Assembly (NCBI RefSeq): GCF_036417845.1
Contig: NC_089980.1
Location: 109,765,169 to 109,829,168, forward strand
Origin: Apteryx mantelli
Taxonomy: Eukaryota > Chordata > Aves > Apterygiformes > Apterygidae
Length of the DNA: 64,000 nucleotides
Direction of reading: 5' to 3'
Both the position numbers and the translations under genes were made by a program. The notes beneath the pieces were generated by a model. It had not been told where the DNA came from and did no database searches. It worked only from the letters and a program-made list of their open reading frames with translations. This document shows positions 13,201-25,200 of the stretch, one piece after another (positions within the stretch are counted from its first letter, which is position 1; every line of letters starts with the position of its first letter).

Positions 13201-16200
13201 AAATGTTCATACAGCTGGATTTGTTATTACTTTCTAAAATGAAAAAAACTGTGTCTGGTGGAAATGTTCTCTCTGTAGGGAGGAATCAAGCCATTGAAAA
13301 TTTCTGACTGTGGGTTTTAAAGCTTTCAGACATTTTTATTGTTAATGAACTGTTACCACTGCACCATAAGTGTCAATGCCCTGAGCACAGCTTCCCTGCC
13401 TCGCTGGGGGTTTGGCTGCCTTGTCTCAGAGCCGTCCTAAGATGTTGCAGGTGTCTGGCCTTGAAGAAAGCTCTGCTAAGAAGCCTCCTCAGGGCCTTCC
13501 TCCTGCTTTGCTCGGGAGCCGCTTTGAAGTTGAAGCTCCTGCCCTTGATCCCTGCCTCAGCTGCACTGCAGCAGCATCACAGTCATGCCTGCCTGGCCAT
13601 GAGCCCCATTGATCTGGACCCAGCTGCTGACCCACAGACTGACCACCCTGCCCTGCCTCTCTCCAGGCCTGCCTGCCCACCTTGCTCAGGGTGCTGGGAC
13701 TGGCCTGGCTGGCAAGGCCCTGCTGTGCTGGCTGGGCTATCGCCCTCAGCTCCCAGGTCCCCTCCATTAGAGAGCAGCCAGCTCTCGGTGAACCCTGACA
13801 GTAAGCCTGACTTCTGACACTACCAAAAAAAATACTGAGGCAAAAGTTATGAAATGTAATCAGGACAGTAGATTTATGGTGATAAGTGATAGAGTTTTAT
13901 GGTAAATCTTGTGAGAAAGAGAGGTGGTGTTTTTTTTTCCCCCCCCACAAAGAATTGGCAAGAAGAAAAACTGATACAGCTAGTTAGCATCAAAGATTGA
14001 ATGCAGTTTTTCAGAATCACTTTCAGAAGAAGAAGAGATTACATTGAACTGGGCCATTGTTGTTTGAAATGCAAACTACTTGGAGGGGTATTAACAAAAG
14101 GTGATAACAGACAGCAGGGTGGTTTTTTTAATGGAAGACATCTCATGGGAATTGCAAAGATAAGCATTAAATCCAATCTGGACACACAGTTCTCCAGATA
14201 TGGTCTCACAGCTGCTGAAGGGAATAATCATCTGCCTTGACCTGCTGGCTGCTCTGGTTATAATAATCAGGATGCAGTCAGCCATCTTTGCAGCAAAGGC
14301 CACTGTTCATTCATTCAGCTTGTCCACCAGGACCCCACAGTGGCGTTGGCCAGCTGCCTCAGCACTCTGGGACACCTCCCCTCTGGTCCCCTGGCCTTGT
14401 GTATGTCTAGTTGGCCAGAGTGCTCCCAAACTCTTCCTCTGCCACAGCTACTGCTTCACTTCCCCAGACTCTGCTACTAGGCCCAGGGACCTGCGAGGCC
14501 TGAGCAGGCCTTACCAGTAAAGACCAAGGCAAAGAAGGCTTTGAGTATCTTGTTTTTTCCCATGTCCTTTGTCACTAGCTCCCCGCTTCATTGAGGAGTG
14601 TCCCCCCATTTTCCTTAGCTTTCTTGTTGCGATACAGTCATGGAAACACTTCTTGTTTTACTTCACAAACCTTACTGCTTTTGACTCCTGCTGAGTTGCG
14701 GCACTGAACTCCATCCCTGTGCCCTCAGGCAGTGTTCCTGCTGGGTAGCCCATCCCTGCTTCCCTTGTCTCTGTGTTTCCTTCCGTGTGTTTAGGTTCAA
14801 TGGTTTTGTGTTGATCATCTTTTACCTTCCTGTTGCAAGATTATGTGATAGACTGAATGACAAAAAGGGCTTGCCGAAAGTTTTGAGGGAACAAGCTGAA
14901 GAAGGTTGAAGAAACTATCACAGTCAAACTCGCAAGGCAGTAGTTTAGGATGTGTACAGGCACTTCTGCTTTTATGGTGGGAATTAAGCTGTGAGAATAA
15001 CCTAAAAAGCTTTGTTCATAGCAGCAGCAGAATAGGACTTATGAGCATCGACGGGGCTGATCAAAAGCGGATAGCAGAAGGAACCTGAAAAGTATTAACA
15101 AGTACTGGAGGGAAAGAAAAACATGCTTCAGCAATAGTACTTGCAGGAACACTGTGCTACTGTAGCTCTAATTGGTCTAATGGGATTTAGAGTTTAATTC
15201 TCTTTGTATCATTTAGAGATGTATAGCTTCATTAGATACTTGTACTCAGAGAAGTAAGTAAGTGAAACGTTAATCTGATACAGAACAAATGTTTGCTTAA
15301 ATGCCTGTTGTGCTTACAGTGACCCATACAGTGTTTGGTGCCCTAGTGAGTAATGTAATAGTTACACAGCACAAGTCCTATAAACTTAGCTTATAGGATT
15401 CACCAAGGAATTCATTTGCCTTGTTTGTTCTAGTTCAGAGGTTCTCTAGAGTAAGCATATGTAACACAGGAATTGTCTTGCTCAAGTTTAGCCAAACTTA
15501 TTTTCTTACCTTAGGAAAAATATGTTGTTGCAAGGAATACAACCATAAAGTACCTTTGCATTTGACATGATATGTTAGTTTTGCATATGCTTGCTGTGAA
15601 AACAAAGTGAAAAGCTTAAATTGTCTTATTCTTCAGCTTAAATCTTGTGTATTTATAGCTGCAGTGTTATTGCAGAGATGAAATTTTATTCTGATCTTCT
15701 GTGTGCACATGCAGACTTAAAGCCTTCTGTTCTGAGATATGGGTGCATATTTCCATGTACCTGTCAAGTCAGGTCTTTTTCATGCATATAATCAGTATTT
15801 ACAGAATAATTTACAAGCAAATTAGAACTCATTCCAGCATGTCCTCTAGTTAGTCCTACCACATTGTGGCAAAATATGTTGTTTTCTGACCTTTGTTCAG
15901 ATTTATTTATCAGGAATACAACACTTTTTTAGCAAAATGGATATAAAATACTTACATCTTGAAAGTTTCAGAATGAAGTATATTAAATAGAATACTTTTT
16001 TGATATCTATAAATCAGGATAATGATGCCTACGTTCAAAAACATTCAGACATCTATTGCTGAAAATATGGATGTTATTCTTTAATATTTTGTTTGTAATG
16101 TAAAATCCTGGATTTAATTCATTCTCTGATTGATACTATGAAATTACATTTTTTTTATCCTTGTTTTCTCTCTCTGCTCCAAGACCCTTTATCATAGCAA

Positions 16201-19200
16201 TCTTCCTTTTATAAACCTTGCCAGTGCAGTGCTTCTTTCAGTGATGAGCAATGTAGCATTTCACCCACTGCTGCTGAACATTTTGCTTTCACGCTAGTCA
16301 TGGCCCAAGCTTCCTTCATGAACAGTGAAGAATTAATTATGTTGACAAAGTGAAACTGAGTCTGTCATGAAGACTTTCAGACATGTAATTGTACACTTTG
16401 CCTAGTATCGCCTTTTAAGAAGCAGCATTTTTTAATGTATGATTGACTGCTGTGGCATAGTTTTTCCAAATGTAAGTCTTGCTGTACATAAATTTGCTAG
16501 GAGAAAGCTGATTTCTAAATGATGCAGAAAGCAAAAATGTCTATGAATAAAATGAATTATTATTTCTGAGTGATTTTTAAATATGAAGACATCAGTATAG
16601 TAATTGCATCCTTTACTAATGGAGAATATTACATGCTGAAAAGATCCAAGCACCTAAAGATCCATGGGAAAATTATTACTTTTAAGTATTATTTTATGTT
16701 GCCTTTTGTACTTGATAGTGGTTATAATTTTTAATAGCATGCATTATATCATTTCATCTATTTAGCAGGTTTTATTATCATTTGTTTTCCAGTGTAATTT
16801 CTACTATTAAGACTGTGTTTTTATTACTGTCATATTTTAAGTATAGTTGTCAGGAACTTCACATTTCTAATATTATGTAAGATACTACTACAGACAATGT
16901 ATAACCTTGAAATAATAGCTATTATGATGCACAGGATGGGAGTGATTGTTAACATTGTTGTTTGAGAATATATGTATATGTTGAACAGCATATTTGATCA
17001 TCAAAAGCCAGATTCTGATGAGAGTTAGACCATTTCATAAATCCATTATAGCTGGGATTCTGGAAAGCAAAACTTACTTTTAGACTTACTGAGAATTTGT
17101 GAGTTTAAATCCATGCTCCTTCCTCACAGGTATTAACTGTAACATAGTGGGGGGAAATGAACACAAAAACCAGCTGTGTTGTTATGAACTGATCAAAAGG
17201 CATCCTCAAGTCATTATATTGATAACAGGTGTGAGATCTGGACCTTGTATAATGGTGCATCTGTTTGCTGGAAACAGTCCACGAGGAGCACCTTGAATCC
17301 TATTATGAGGGCAGTAATATGACAAACAGGCCAATTACAAAATCTTGCAGCATGCCGACTGCACATCGGTGTGAGAATTAAGGCCCATCTGTGATGGGCT
17401 GTACAAGGTACAAGTGAATTCACCAGCAGATACTATGCAGAAAACTGGGATGTGCAAAAGTAACTTAAGGTGGCCCATGAGTGCACTGCAAGGACATCTT
17501 GAAGGCATATTTGATTGAAGACAAGTTACTCTAAAACTTCCATGGATTTGGGGGCACCAAAATGAAGACAGATGTAGATCTCTTTGAACAGAAAGAGCAT
17601 AGCTTCAGCAGGAAAACTGTGAAAAGAGAGGAGTGCAGTACTTATGGTTCAGACATTTCTGGTGTTAACTAAGTAATAAAAAGTGCTTATCATGCAGAGG
17701 TCTGAAAGTACCCTGCACATCTAAATAGTTTGACTTTTTCCAGTATGGTGCTACAAACAAATAATACAGGAAACTAATAACAATAAACTTTTAACAACAA
17801 TGAATTATCTCATCATGGATGAGGATGAGGAGGAGATGGGCATGGCTGCCAGGGAAGTACCTGGGACAACAGACCCTGTGCCCTGCTGGAACACCCGGAA
17901 AAAGCGGTGGGTGATTGTTGTGGGGGACTCCCTGCTACAGGGGATGGAGGCATCTATCTGCCAACCTGACCTCTTGTCTAGAGAGGTTTGTGGCCTGCCA
18001 GGGGCTCGTGTGAGAGACGTCATGGAAAGACTGCCAAGGCTTGTCCACGCTTCGGACTATTACCCACTGCTGCTCTTTCATGTGGGCGCCAATGACACCA
18101 AGGGCAAACTGGAGACCATCAAGCAGGATTTCAGAGCTCTGGGGATGGTGGTCAAGGGTCTGGGAGCCCAGGTCATCTTCTCCTCAATCCTGCCAGTGAG
18201 GGGGATGGATGAGAGGAGGAGGAGACGGACTTTCCAGGTTAACGACTGGCTGCGCCGCTGGTGTTGGCAACAGGGTTTTGGTTTCTACAACCATGGGACC
18301 CTGTTTGAAGATCGACAACTGATGGCGAGAGATGGGATCCACCTCACGAGGCGGGGCACGTGGGTCTTTGCCAACAGGTTGGCCAACCTGGTAAGGAGGG
18401 CTTTAAACTAGGAAAGATGGGGGAAGGGGAGAGTTTTAGTGCCAGGGTAGCTGGCAAAAGACTGCTCAAGTCAGGATGCCTCCAGCAGGTGAATGCAGCC
18501 AGGGAAGTGCGCATGGGATGTGGCTATGGAGGACCCTCTTGTACCCCTCCTGGGAAACCTGCATGCTCGATCACCTCGCTGAAATGCCTGTACACCAATG
18601 CACACAGCTTGGGGAACAAACAGGAAGAACTAGAGATCTGTGTGCGGTCGCAGGGCCATGATCTCATTGCCATTCCAGAGACATGGTGGGATAGCTCGCA
18701 TGCTGGAGTGCTGTCATGGATGGCTACGTGCTTTTTAGGAAAGACAGGCCAGGAAAGCGAGGTGGTGGAGTTGCTCTTTATGTGAGAGAGCAACTGGAAT
18801 GTATTGAGCTGTGCCTAGGGGTGGATGAAGAGCGAGTTGAGAGCTTATGGGTAAGGATCAAAGGGCAGGCTAGCATGGGTGACACTGTTGTGGGTGTTTA
18901 CTACAGGCCACCTGATCAGGAGGAGGAAGTCAATGAGGCCTTCTACAGACAGCTGGAAGTAGCCTCACAATCCCAGGCCCTGGTTCTCATGGGGGACTTC
19001 AACCACCCCGATATCTGCTGGAAAGACAACACAGCTAGGCACAAACAGTCCTGGAGGTTCCTGCAGAGCATTGGTGACAACTTCTTGACACAGGTGGTGG
19101 AGGAGCCAACAAGGAGAGGTGTGCTGCTGGACCTTGTACTAACAAAGAAGAACTGGTTGGAGATGTGAAGGTTGGGGGCTGCCTTGGTTGCAGTGACCAT

Positions 19201-22200
19201 GAGATGGTGGAGTTCAGGATCCTGCGAGGAGGCAGCAGGGCACCAAGTAGGATCGCAACCCTGGACTTCAGGAGAGCAAACTTTGGCCTCTTCAGGGACC
19301 TACTTGGAGGAATCCCATGGGTGAGGGCCCTAGAAGGAAGGAGTGTTCAAGAGAGCTGGTTAATATTCAAACATCACTTCCTCCAGGCTCAAGAGCGGTG
19401 CATCCCTGTGAGTAGGAAGTCAAGCAAAGGAGGCAGGAGACCTGCATGGATGAGCAAGGAGCTCCTGGCAAAACTCAACCAGAAGAAGGAAGTATACAGA
19501 AAGGGGGACAGGCCACTTGGGAGGAATATAGGAACGTTGTCAGAGTATGCAGGGATGCAACAAGGAAGGCTAAGGCCCGTTTGGAATTAAATCTGGCAAG
19601 AGAGGTCAAGCACAACAAGAAGGGCTTCTTCAAATACATCAGTAGCAAGAGGAAGACTAGGGAGAATGTGGGCCCTTTGCTGAATGGGGTGGGTGCCCTG
19701 GTGACGAAGGATGCAGAGAAGGCAGAGTTACTGAATGCCTTCTTTGCTTCAGTCTTTACTGCTCAGGCCAGCCCTCAGGAACCCCAGACCCTGGAGGCAA
19801 GAGAGAAAGTCTGGAGAGAGGAAGACTTTCCCTTGGTGGAGGAGGAGTGGGTTAGAGATCATTTAAGCAAACTTGACACCCACAAATCCATGGGCCCTGA
19901 TGGGATGCACCCACGAGTGCTGAGGGAGCTGGCGGACATTATTGCTAAGCCACTCTCCATCATCTTTGAAAGGTCATGGAGAACAGGAGAGGTGCCCGAG
20001 GACTGGAAGGAAGCCAATGTCACCCCAGTCTTCAAAAAGGGCAAGAAGGAGGACCCAGGGAACTACAGGCCAGTCAGCCTCACCTGCATCCCTGGAAAGG
20101 TGATGGAGCAGCTCATCCTGGAAGCCATCTCCACGCATGTGGAGGACAAGAAGGTGATGAGGAGCAGTCAGCATGGCTTCACCAAGGGGAAATCATGCCT
20201 AACCAATCTGATAGCCTTCCTCGATGGAATGACTGGCTGGGTAGATGAGGGGAGAGCAGTGGATGTTGTCTACCTTGACTTCAGCAAGGCTTTTGACACT
20301 GTCTCCCATAACATCCTCATAGGCAAGCTCAGGAAGTGTGGGTTAGATGAGTGGACAGTGAGGTGGATTGAGAACTGGCTGAATGGCAGAGCTCAGAGGG
20401 TTGTGATCAGCGGCGCAGAGTCTAGTTGGAGGCCTGTAGCTAGCGGTGCCCCCCAGGGGTCAGTACTGGGTCCAGTCTTGTTCAACTTCTTCATCAGTGA
20501 CCTGCATGAAGGGGCAGAGTGCACCCTCAGCAAGTCTGCTGATGATACAAAACTGGGAGGAGTGGCTGATACACCAGAGGGCTGTGCTGCCATTCAGAGA
20601 GACTTGGACAGGCTGGAGAGGTGGGCAGAGAGGAACCTCCTGAAGTTCAACAAAGGCAAGTGCAGGGTCCTGCACCTGGGGAGGAATAACCCCAGTCACC
20701 AGTCCAGGTTGGGGGTTGACCTGCTGGAAAGCAGCTCTGCGGAGAAGGACCTGGGAGTGCTGGTGGACACCAAGTTAAGCATGAGGCAGCAATGTGCCCT
20801 TGTGGCCAAGAAGGCCAATGGTATGCTGGGGTGCATCAGGAAGAGTGTTGCCAGCAGGTCGAGGGAGGTGATTCTCCCCCTCTACTCAGCCCTGGTGAGG
20901 CCACACCTGGAGTACTGCGTCCAGTTCTGGGCTCCCCAGTACAAGAGGGATGTGGCACTACTGGAGCAAGTCCAGCGAAGGGCTACAAAGATGATTAGGG
21001 GACTGGAGCATCTTTCTTATGAGGAAAGGCTGAGAGAGCTGGGCCTGTTCAGCCTGGAGAAGAGAAGGCTGAGAGGAGATCTTATCAACGTGTACAAGTA
21101 TCTGAAGGGAGGGTGTCGAGAGGATGGGGCCAGACTCTTTTCAGTGGTGCCGAGTGAGAGGACGCGAGGCAACGGGCACAAACTGAAACACAGACACTTC
21201 CATCTTAACATGAGGAAAAACTTTTTCACTGTGAGGGTGACAGAGCCCTGGAACAGGTTGCCCCGAGAGGTGGTGGAGTCTCCTTCTCTGGAGATATTCA
21301 AAATGTGCCTGGATGCAATCCTGTGCAATGTGCTCTAGGTGACCCTGCTTGAGCAGGGTGGTTGGACTAGATGATCTCCAGAGGTCCCTTCCAACCTCAG
21401 CGATTCTGTGATTCTGTGATTCTGTGATCACTAACATAATTATATCTCAAATATGTAATAATGTCTTTATAGTGAAAAAAAATTGGAAACAGTTCCAAGT
21501 GACGTAAACAGAATAGAAAAGTATAATCATTGGTCACTTGGCTGAAGGAAGTTTAGCAAGCCTTATTTATTAGGGATTAATGAACAATTAGTGCTGACAG
21601 AAGTGGTAAGTCAGAATGATGAAGTTGTGTATAGCTCAAAACTGTATAATATAGCATCGCTGTAATTTTGTGAAAATGCTGCATTTCAATATAATATAGG
21701 ACAATCTGAACTATCAAGCAGCTCAGTGTGATTATCCTAAAATAAATATCAGCAGCCAGTAATGAACACATTCCTCTTAAAAATGTACATTCTCATGACA
21801 TACAAAGCAGTTCATAAAAAATCCTCTACTAAAGTTTTCATCTATATGTTGAAGAAATAATTGTTTATTCTGAATCCTGGAAAAGTACATTGCATTTGAA
21901 TTTTTAAACAATGAAAATTTTAAACATGAAAATTACACTTACATTTATTTCAAAGTGAATGCTAACAAGATTACGTTTATTTCACATGACAACTATGGGC
22001 TTGATTGTTAATGAAAATAAGGCACCCAGAAAATGGAATGGCATTGATTTGCTATTATGTAAGTTTTATTCTGTATCTAGGTTATTTTTAGCCTTTGGAA
22101 ACGGAAGAATTGAAAGTATTTTGTACAGCACTTGTGAACTATGCAAAATATCTGGAGACAACTGGTGCCACAAAAGCATAGCACTCGCAAAGTATCTTTC

Positions 22201-25200
22201 AGAAAAAGATATTTTCTCTTCTATTTTTCAGCTGTCTCCATTAGTGATCCATCTTTCAGAAGTAATGAATCATCATGGATGTCATTTGCACCCTTTTATA
22301 TCCGACATAAGACCCACATCAAGCTACAGTTTCAGCCCCTTTCTCCAGATGGTATCCTGTTCTACGCTGCACAGCGTCTGAGCACTCAGTCAGGTAAGCA
22401 GTCACCAGTGCGCTAGCATCATACACCCAGGTGCTTTCTTGAAAAAGAAAAGAAGTACATGCAAGTGATTCAAGTAATTCATTATTGGTTCAATGTAACT
22501 CTTTGTCCATGATGACTGGCTTTTGAACTGTATGAATAATCAAGTGCATGCAAATGAGCACATGGAATAAAATTTTGGATGAGTCCAAGGCCAACAAAGG
22601 TTTAATGAAGTAGTTCAACAAATCATTTTCACCTGAAGAGTAATTGCAACCAGATCTTCAACAGGCATTTACTGATACTGCTCCCATAGCTTTGGTGCAA
22701 CTATGCCAGGATTCACAATCTGAGGGTTTGGCCAGTATTTTAAAATCATGAAGAATAAAGCAATATAAAAACTGATCAAAATGAAGTCAAGGGAAAGTGA
22801 ATTGACTATGAAGGAGCTGATGAAGTTCATCAGGAGTTTATTATATAATGCTGAGAAGTTCGCTGGTGCAGCATGCAAAACATGCAAGCTCTGCATTTGC
22901 CAGATATGCAGAATGAAAAAAATATATATCTAAATACAGTGTTTCTGCTATCTATAGAAGTATTTTTAAATATTAAGTCAAAGCAAGAAAACATAATTTG
23001 CTAACCAGTGTAAATAAATTTTAAAATTTTATCTCTAAGGTGTAAATTTGTTGTAATGTACTTTATTAATATATTTTGGGCTGCATTTCTGTGGTCTTGC
23101 ATGTTTTTGAACAGAAGCATCACACATCATTCCTAACATATGATCTTAGAGTAGTGGTGAAATTTTCCACTTGTATCAAGTAGTAAGTTATGCAAAAACA
23201 GGGCTTTGTATGATGAAAAAAGTATTTAACTAATTATCAGATACCTGTAGATTTCTTTGTTCAAAGCCTAAAGGTTTGAGACACTTCAATAAACCTACTC
23301 AGACACACACACTTACACACAGGTATACCCAATTTACCACCTTCTTATTCTCTACACAGACGTTTTAATAGGCTACTGTTAGGTAAGACTGATAGGGTCA
23401 TGATACAGTGCTGGTACCTTCTGTCTGCCTTTTTCTAATTACGGCCACCTACAGAGAAGCAGCTACAAAGAAAAATATATGGAATATCTGAAATACAAAT
23501 ACATTTATTTACAAAGAACTCATGTCTTCTACAATGAATCTTTTATACTTTTATCACTTACAGGCCAAATTCTGAAATGCTCTGTGAATAGTTCTCTCCT
23601 GTGTAAGCTAAAGCATTACATGGGCCATGAAAAATAGAAGAGAAAGAAGGCTCTCTCTCAGAAGAACCCCAGAATAGTCAAAGGTCATGGAAGCAGCTAG
23701 TATATAAAGAAATTAAATATCTCTTTGGAAGTATCAAAGAGATTCTGCAGCCTGTTTAGCTTGGGCTAGGAGTGGTTTAGCACGAACAAGCCCTAGTTCT
23801 ATAGCCAATAGTGAATATTTAGTTTGCAAAGGAGGGAGTATTTTCTTAAAATCTCTGTCTAGAGCCACGCAAATTTCATTTCAAAACAAAAACATAACAA
23901 AAGCGATTATTGATTTGCTTTACAGCTGTCCTACTCCCATTTTTACTATGCTGAAGTTCTGAAAGATTTAGGAAAAGCTAATCGTCTGGCTTTTTACATT
24001 TGCCTTCATATAATCCTGTCAAATCCAGACAGAATTAGACTGATGAAAGATTCAAAAGTATTCTTAGCAGCCAGCAGATGTGAAAGAGCTTTCTGTTGTG
24101 GATTAGTTTACAAAGCACTTTATATAAAGCCTTTTCTTCTACATAGTTATGTAAGATTTAATAAATTGATTGTCCAAACCACAAGATTTTTTTTTTTCTA
24201 AAGTTCTTGTTTAATAGAAAATAATTAGGACATTTCTATTGTCTGTTCTTTTTTCTCACTAACAATGCTGTTTTTGTAAAAGAAATGAGCTCTGACTGTG
24301 AAACTAATTTAGAAATGAGACTGAGTTATAGTATGTCACAGTAGCACAGTTATACAGTGGCTTGTTACCAAATATAAACACTACACCGGGACTTTTCCTG
24401 CCAACTGCAAGGGACCACGCATGCCAAAAAAAAAAAAAAAAATCCTCCCATCAGAAAAAAATGTTCAGTTGGTGAAGAAATAACCATGAGGCTTTCCTTG
24501 AAACATTTCCTTCTTGTTTTGGTCTTTTCAAAGAACAACACATAACGTTTCTAGAAATGTGGATACTTGGATAGACTCTCCACTCAAAAGCTGGTATGCT
24601 CGTTCCAGTCTCCACTCCTCTAAGAGTGTAATTACTTCAGTACATACATTTAAACAGTTGGCCTAAAATGGAAGGCATCCTATCAGTCTTTTTTTTTTCT
24701 ATTAGCAGAATTCCCTGTAATTCTGCCAATCATGGGCTCTTTTGCCTTGTCAGCTGTTTCTAGAAGTGTTTCATGTCTTTACGCCTGGTAAAATTCCTTT
24801 GTGCAGCTCCTAAGAAAGTAATTCGAAAGTCCGGCAGAATTTTAAGTGGCTAGTTTTTAATCATAAGCTGAAAAAATGAGCTAGTGAGCTGTATATGCAT
24901 ATTTTAGTTTGGAAACTTGCAGATAGAAGACAAAGGGTCTCCCTCACCCCTTCAATTACTTGTCTTATACCAGGGAAGGTAAAGATGTAGGAGATACACA
25001 CAGTTATATGCAATGTTTCTGAATGAGGTCTCTGAAAATAATATAGCATTGTTATGGAATTTCACAAAGTGTTGGTAGAAGGCCAGCCCACTTCACATTC
25101 CCTCAAGCGTAGTGTAGCTTCTTTCTGCCAATGAAAGTGTGAGAGATCCATTGAATAGCATTTAATTCAGACAGGGTTAGCTAGATGCTACTCAAATGCT

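Larger units (their letters stand above)
17800..21430 (+). mobile_element. CR1 LINE, 5'-truncated, nearly complete
   Basis: This is a chicken-repeat-1 family non-LTR retrotransposon in sense orientation within an EYS intron. It retains the C-terminal part of ORF1, the whole of ORF2 (endonuclease, reverse transcriptase, C-terminal region), the conserved 3' UTR with GGTCCCTTCCAACCTCAG, and a terminal array of ATTCTGTG octamers. A complete CR1 is about 4.5 kb; about 3.6 kb is present, so the 5' UTR and the start of ORF1 are missing. The 5' border near 17,800 is set by where CR1 coding similarity begins. No clear target-site duplication was found, which is normal for CR1. Its base composition is clearly richer in G+C than the flanks. 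Confidence 0.95.
4257..22231 (+). other. EYS: EYS intron, 18.0 kb
   Basis: This intron holds the 57-bp tandem duplication, TTTA microsatellite, hairpin, possible solo LTR, inverted decayed CR1 and the large CR1. The remainder (4,257-9,680; 11,000-13,370; 14,811-17,799; 21,431-22,231) is AT-rich sequence in which I see no gene or named repeat. Confidence 0.75.

Noticed and set aside
13461..13817. 118-codon open frame in the GC-rich block, signal-peptide-like start
   Set aside because: The block is non-coding in character, has open frames in several readings owing to high GC, and shows no known domain; a repeat explanation fits better.
19446..21338. 630-codon open frame as a host gene
   Set aside because: It is the CR1 reverse transcriptase; the first 20 or so codons are out-of-frame LINE sequence before the frameshift.
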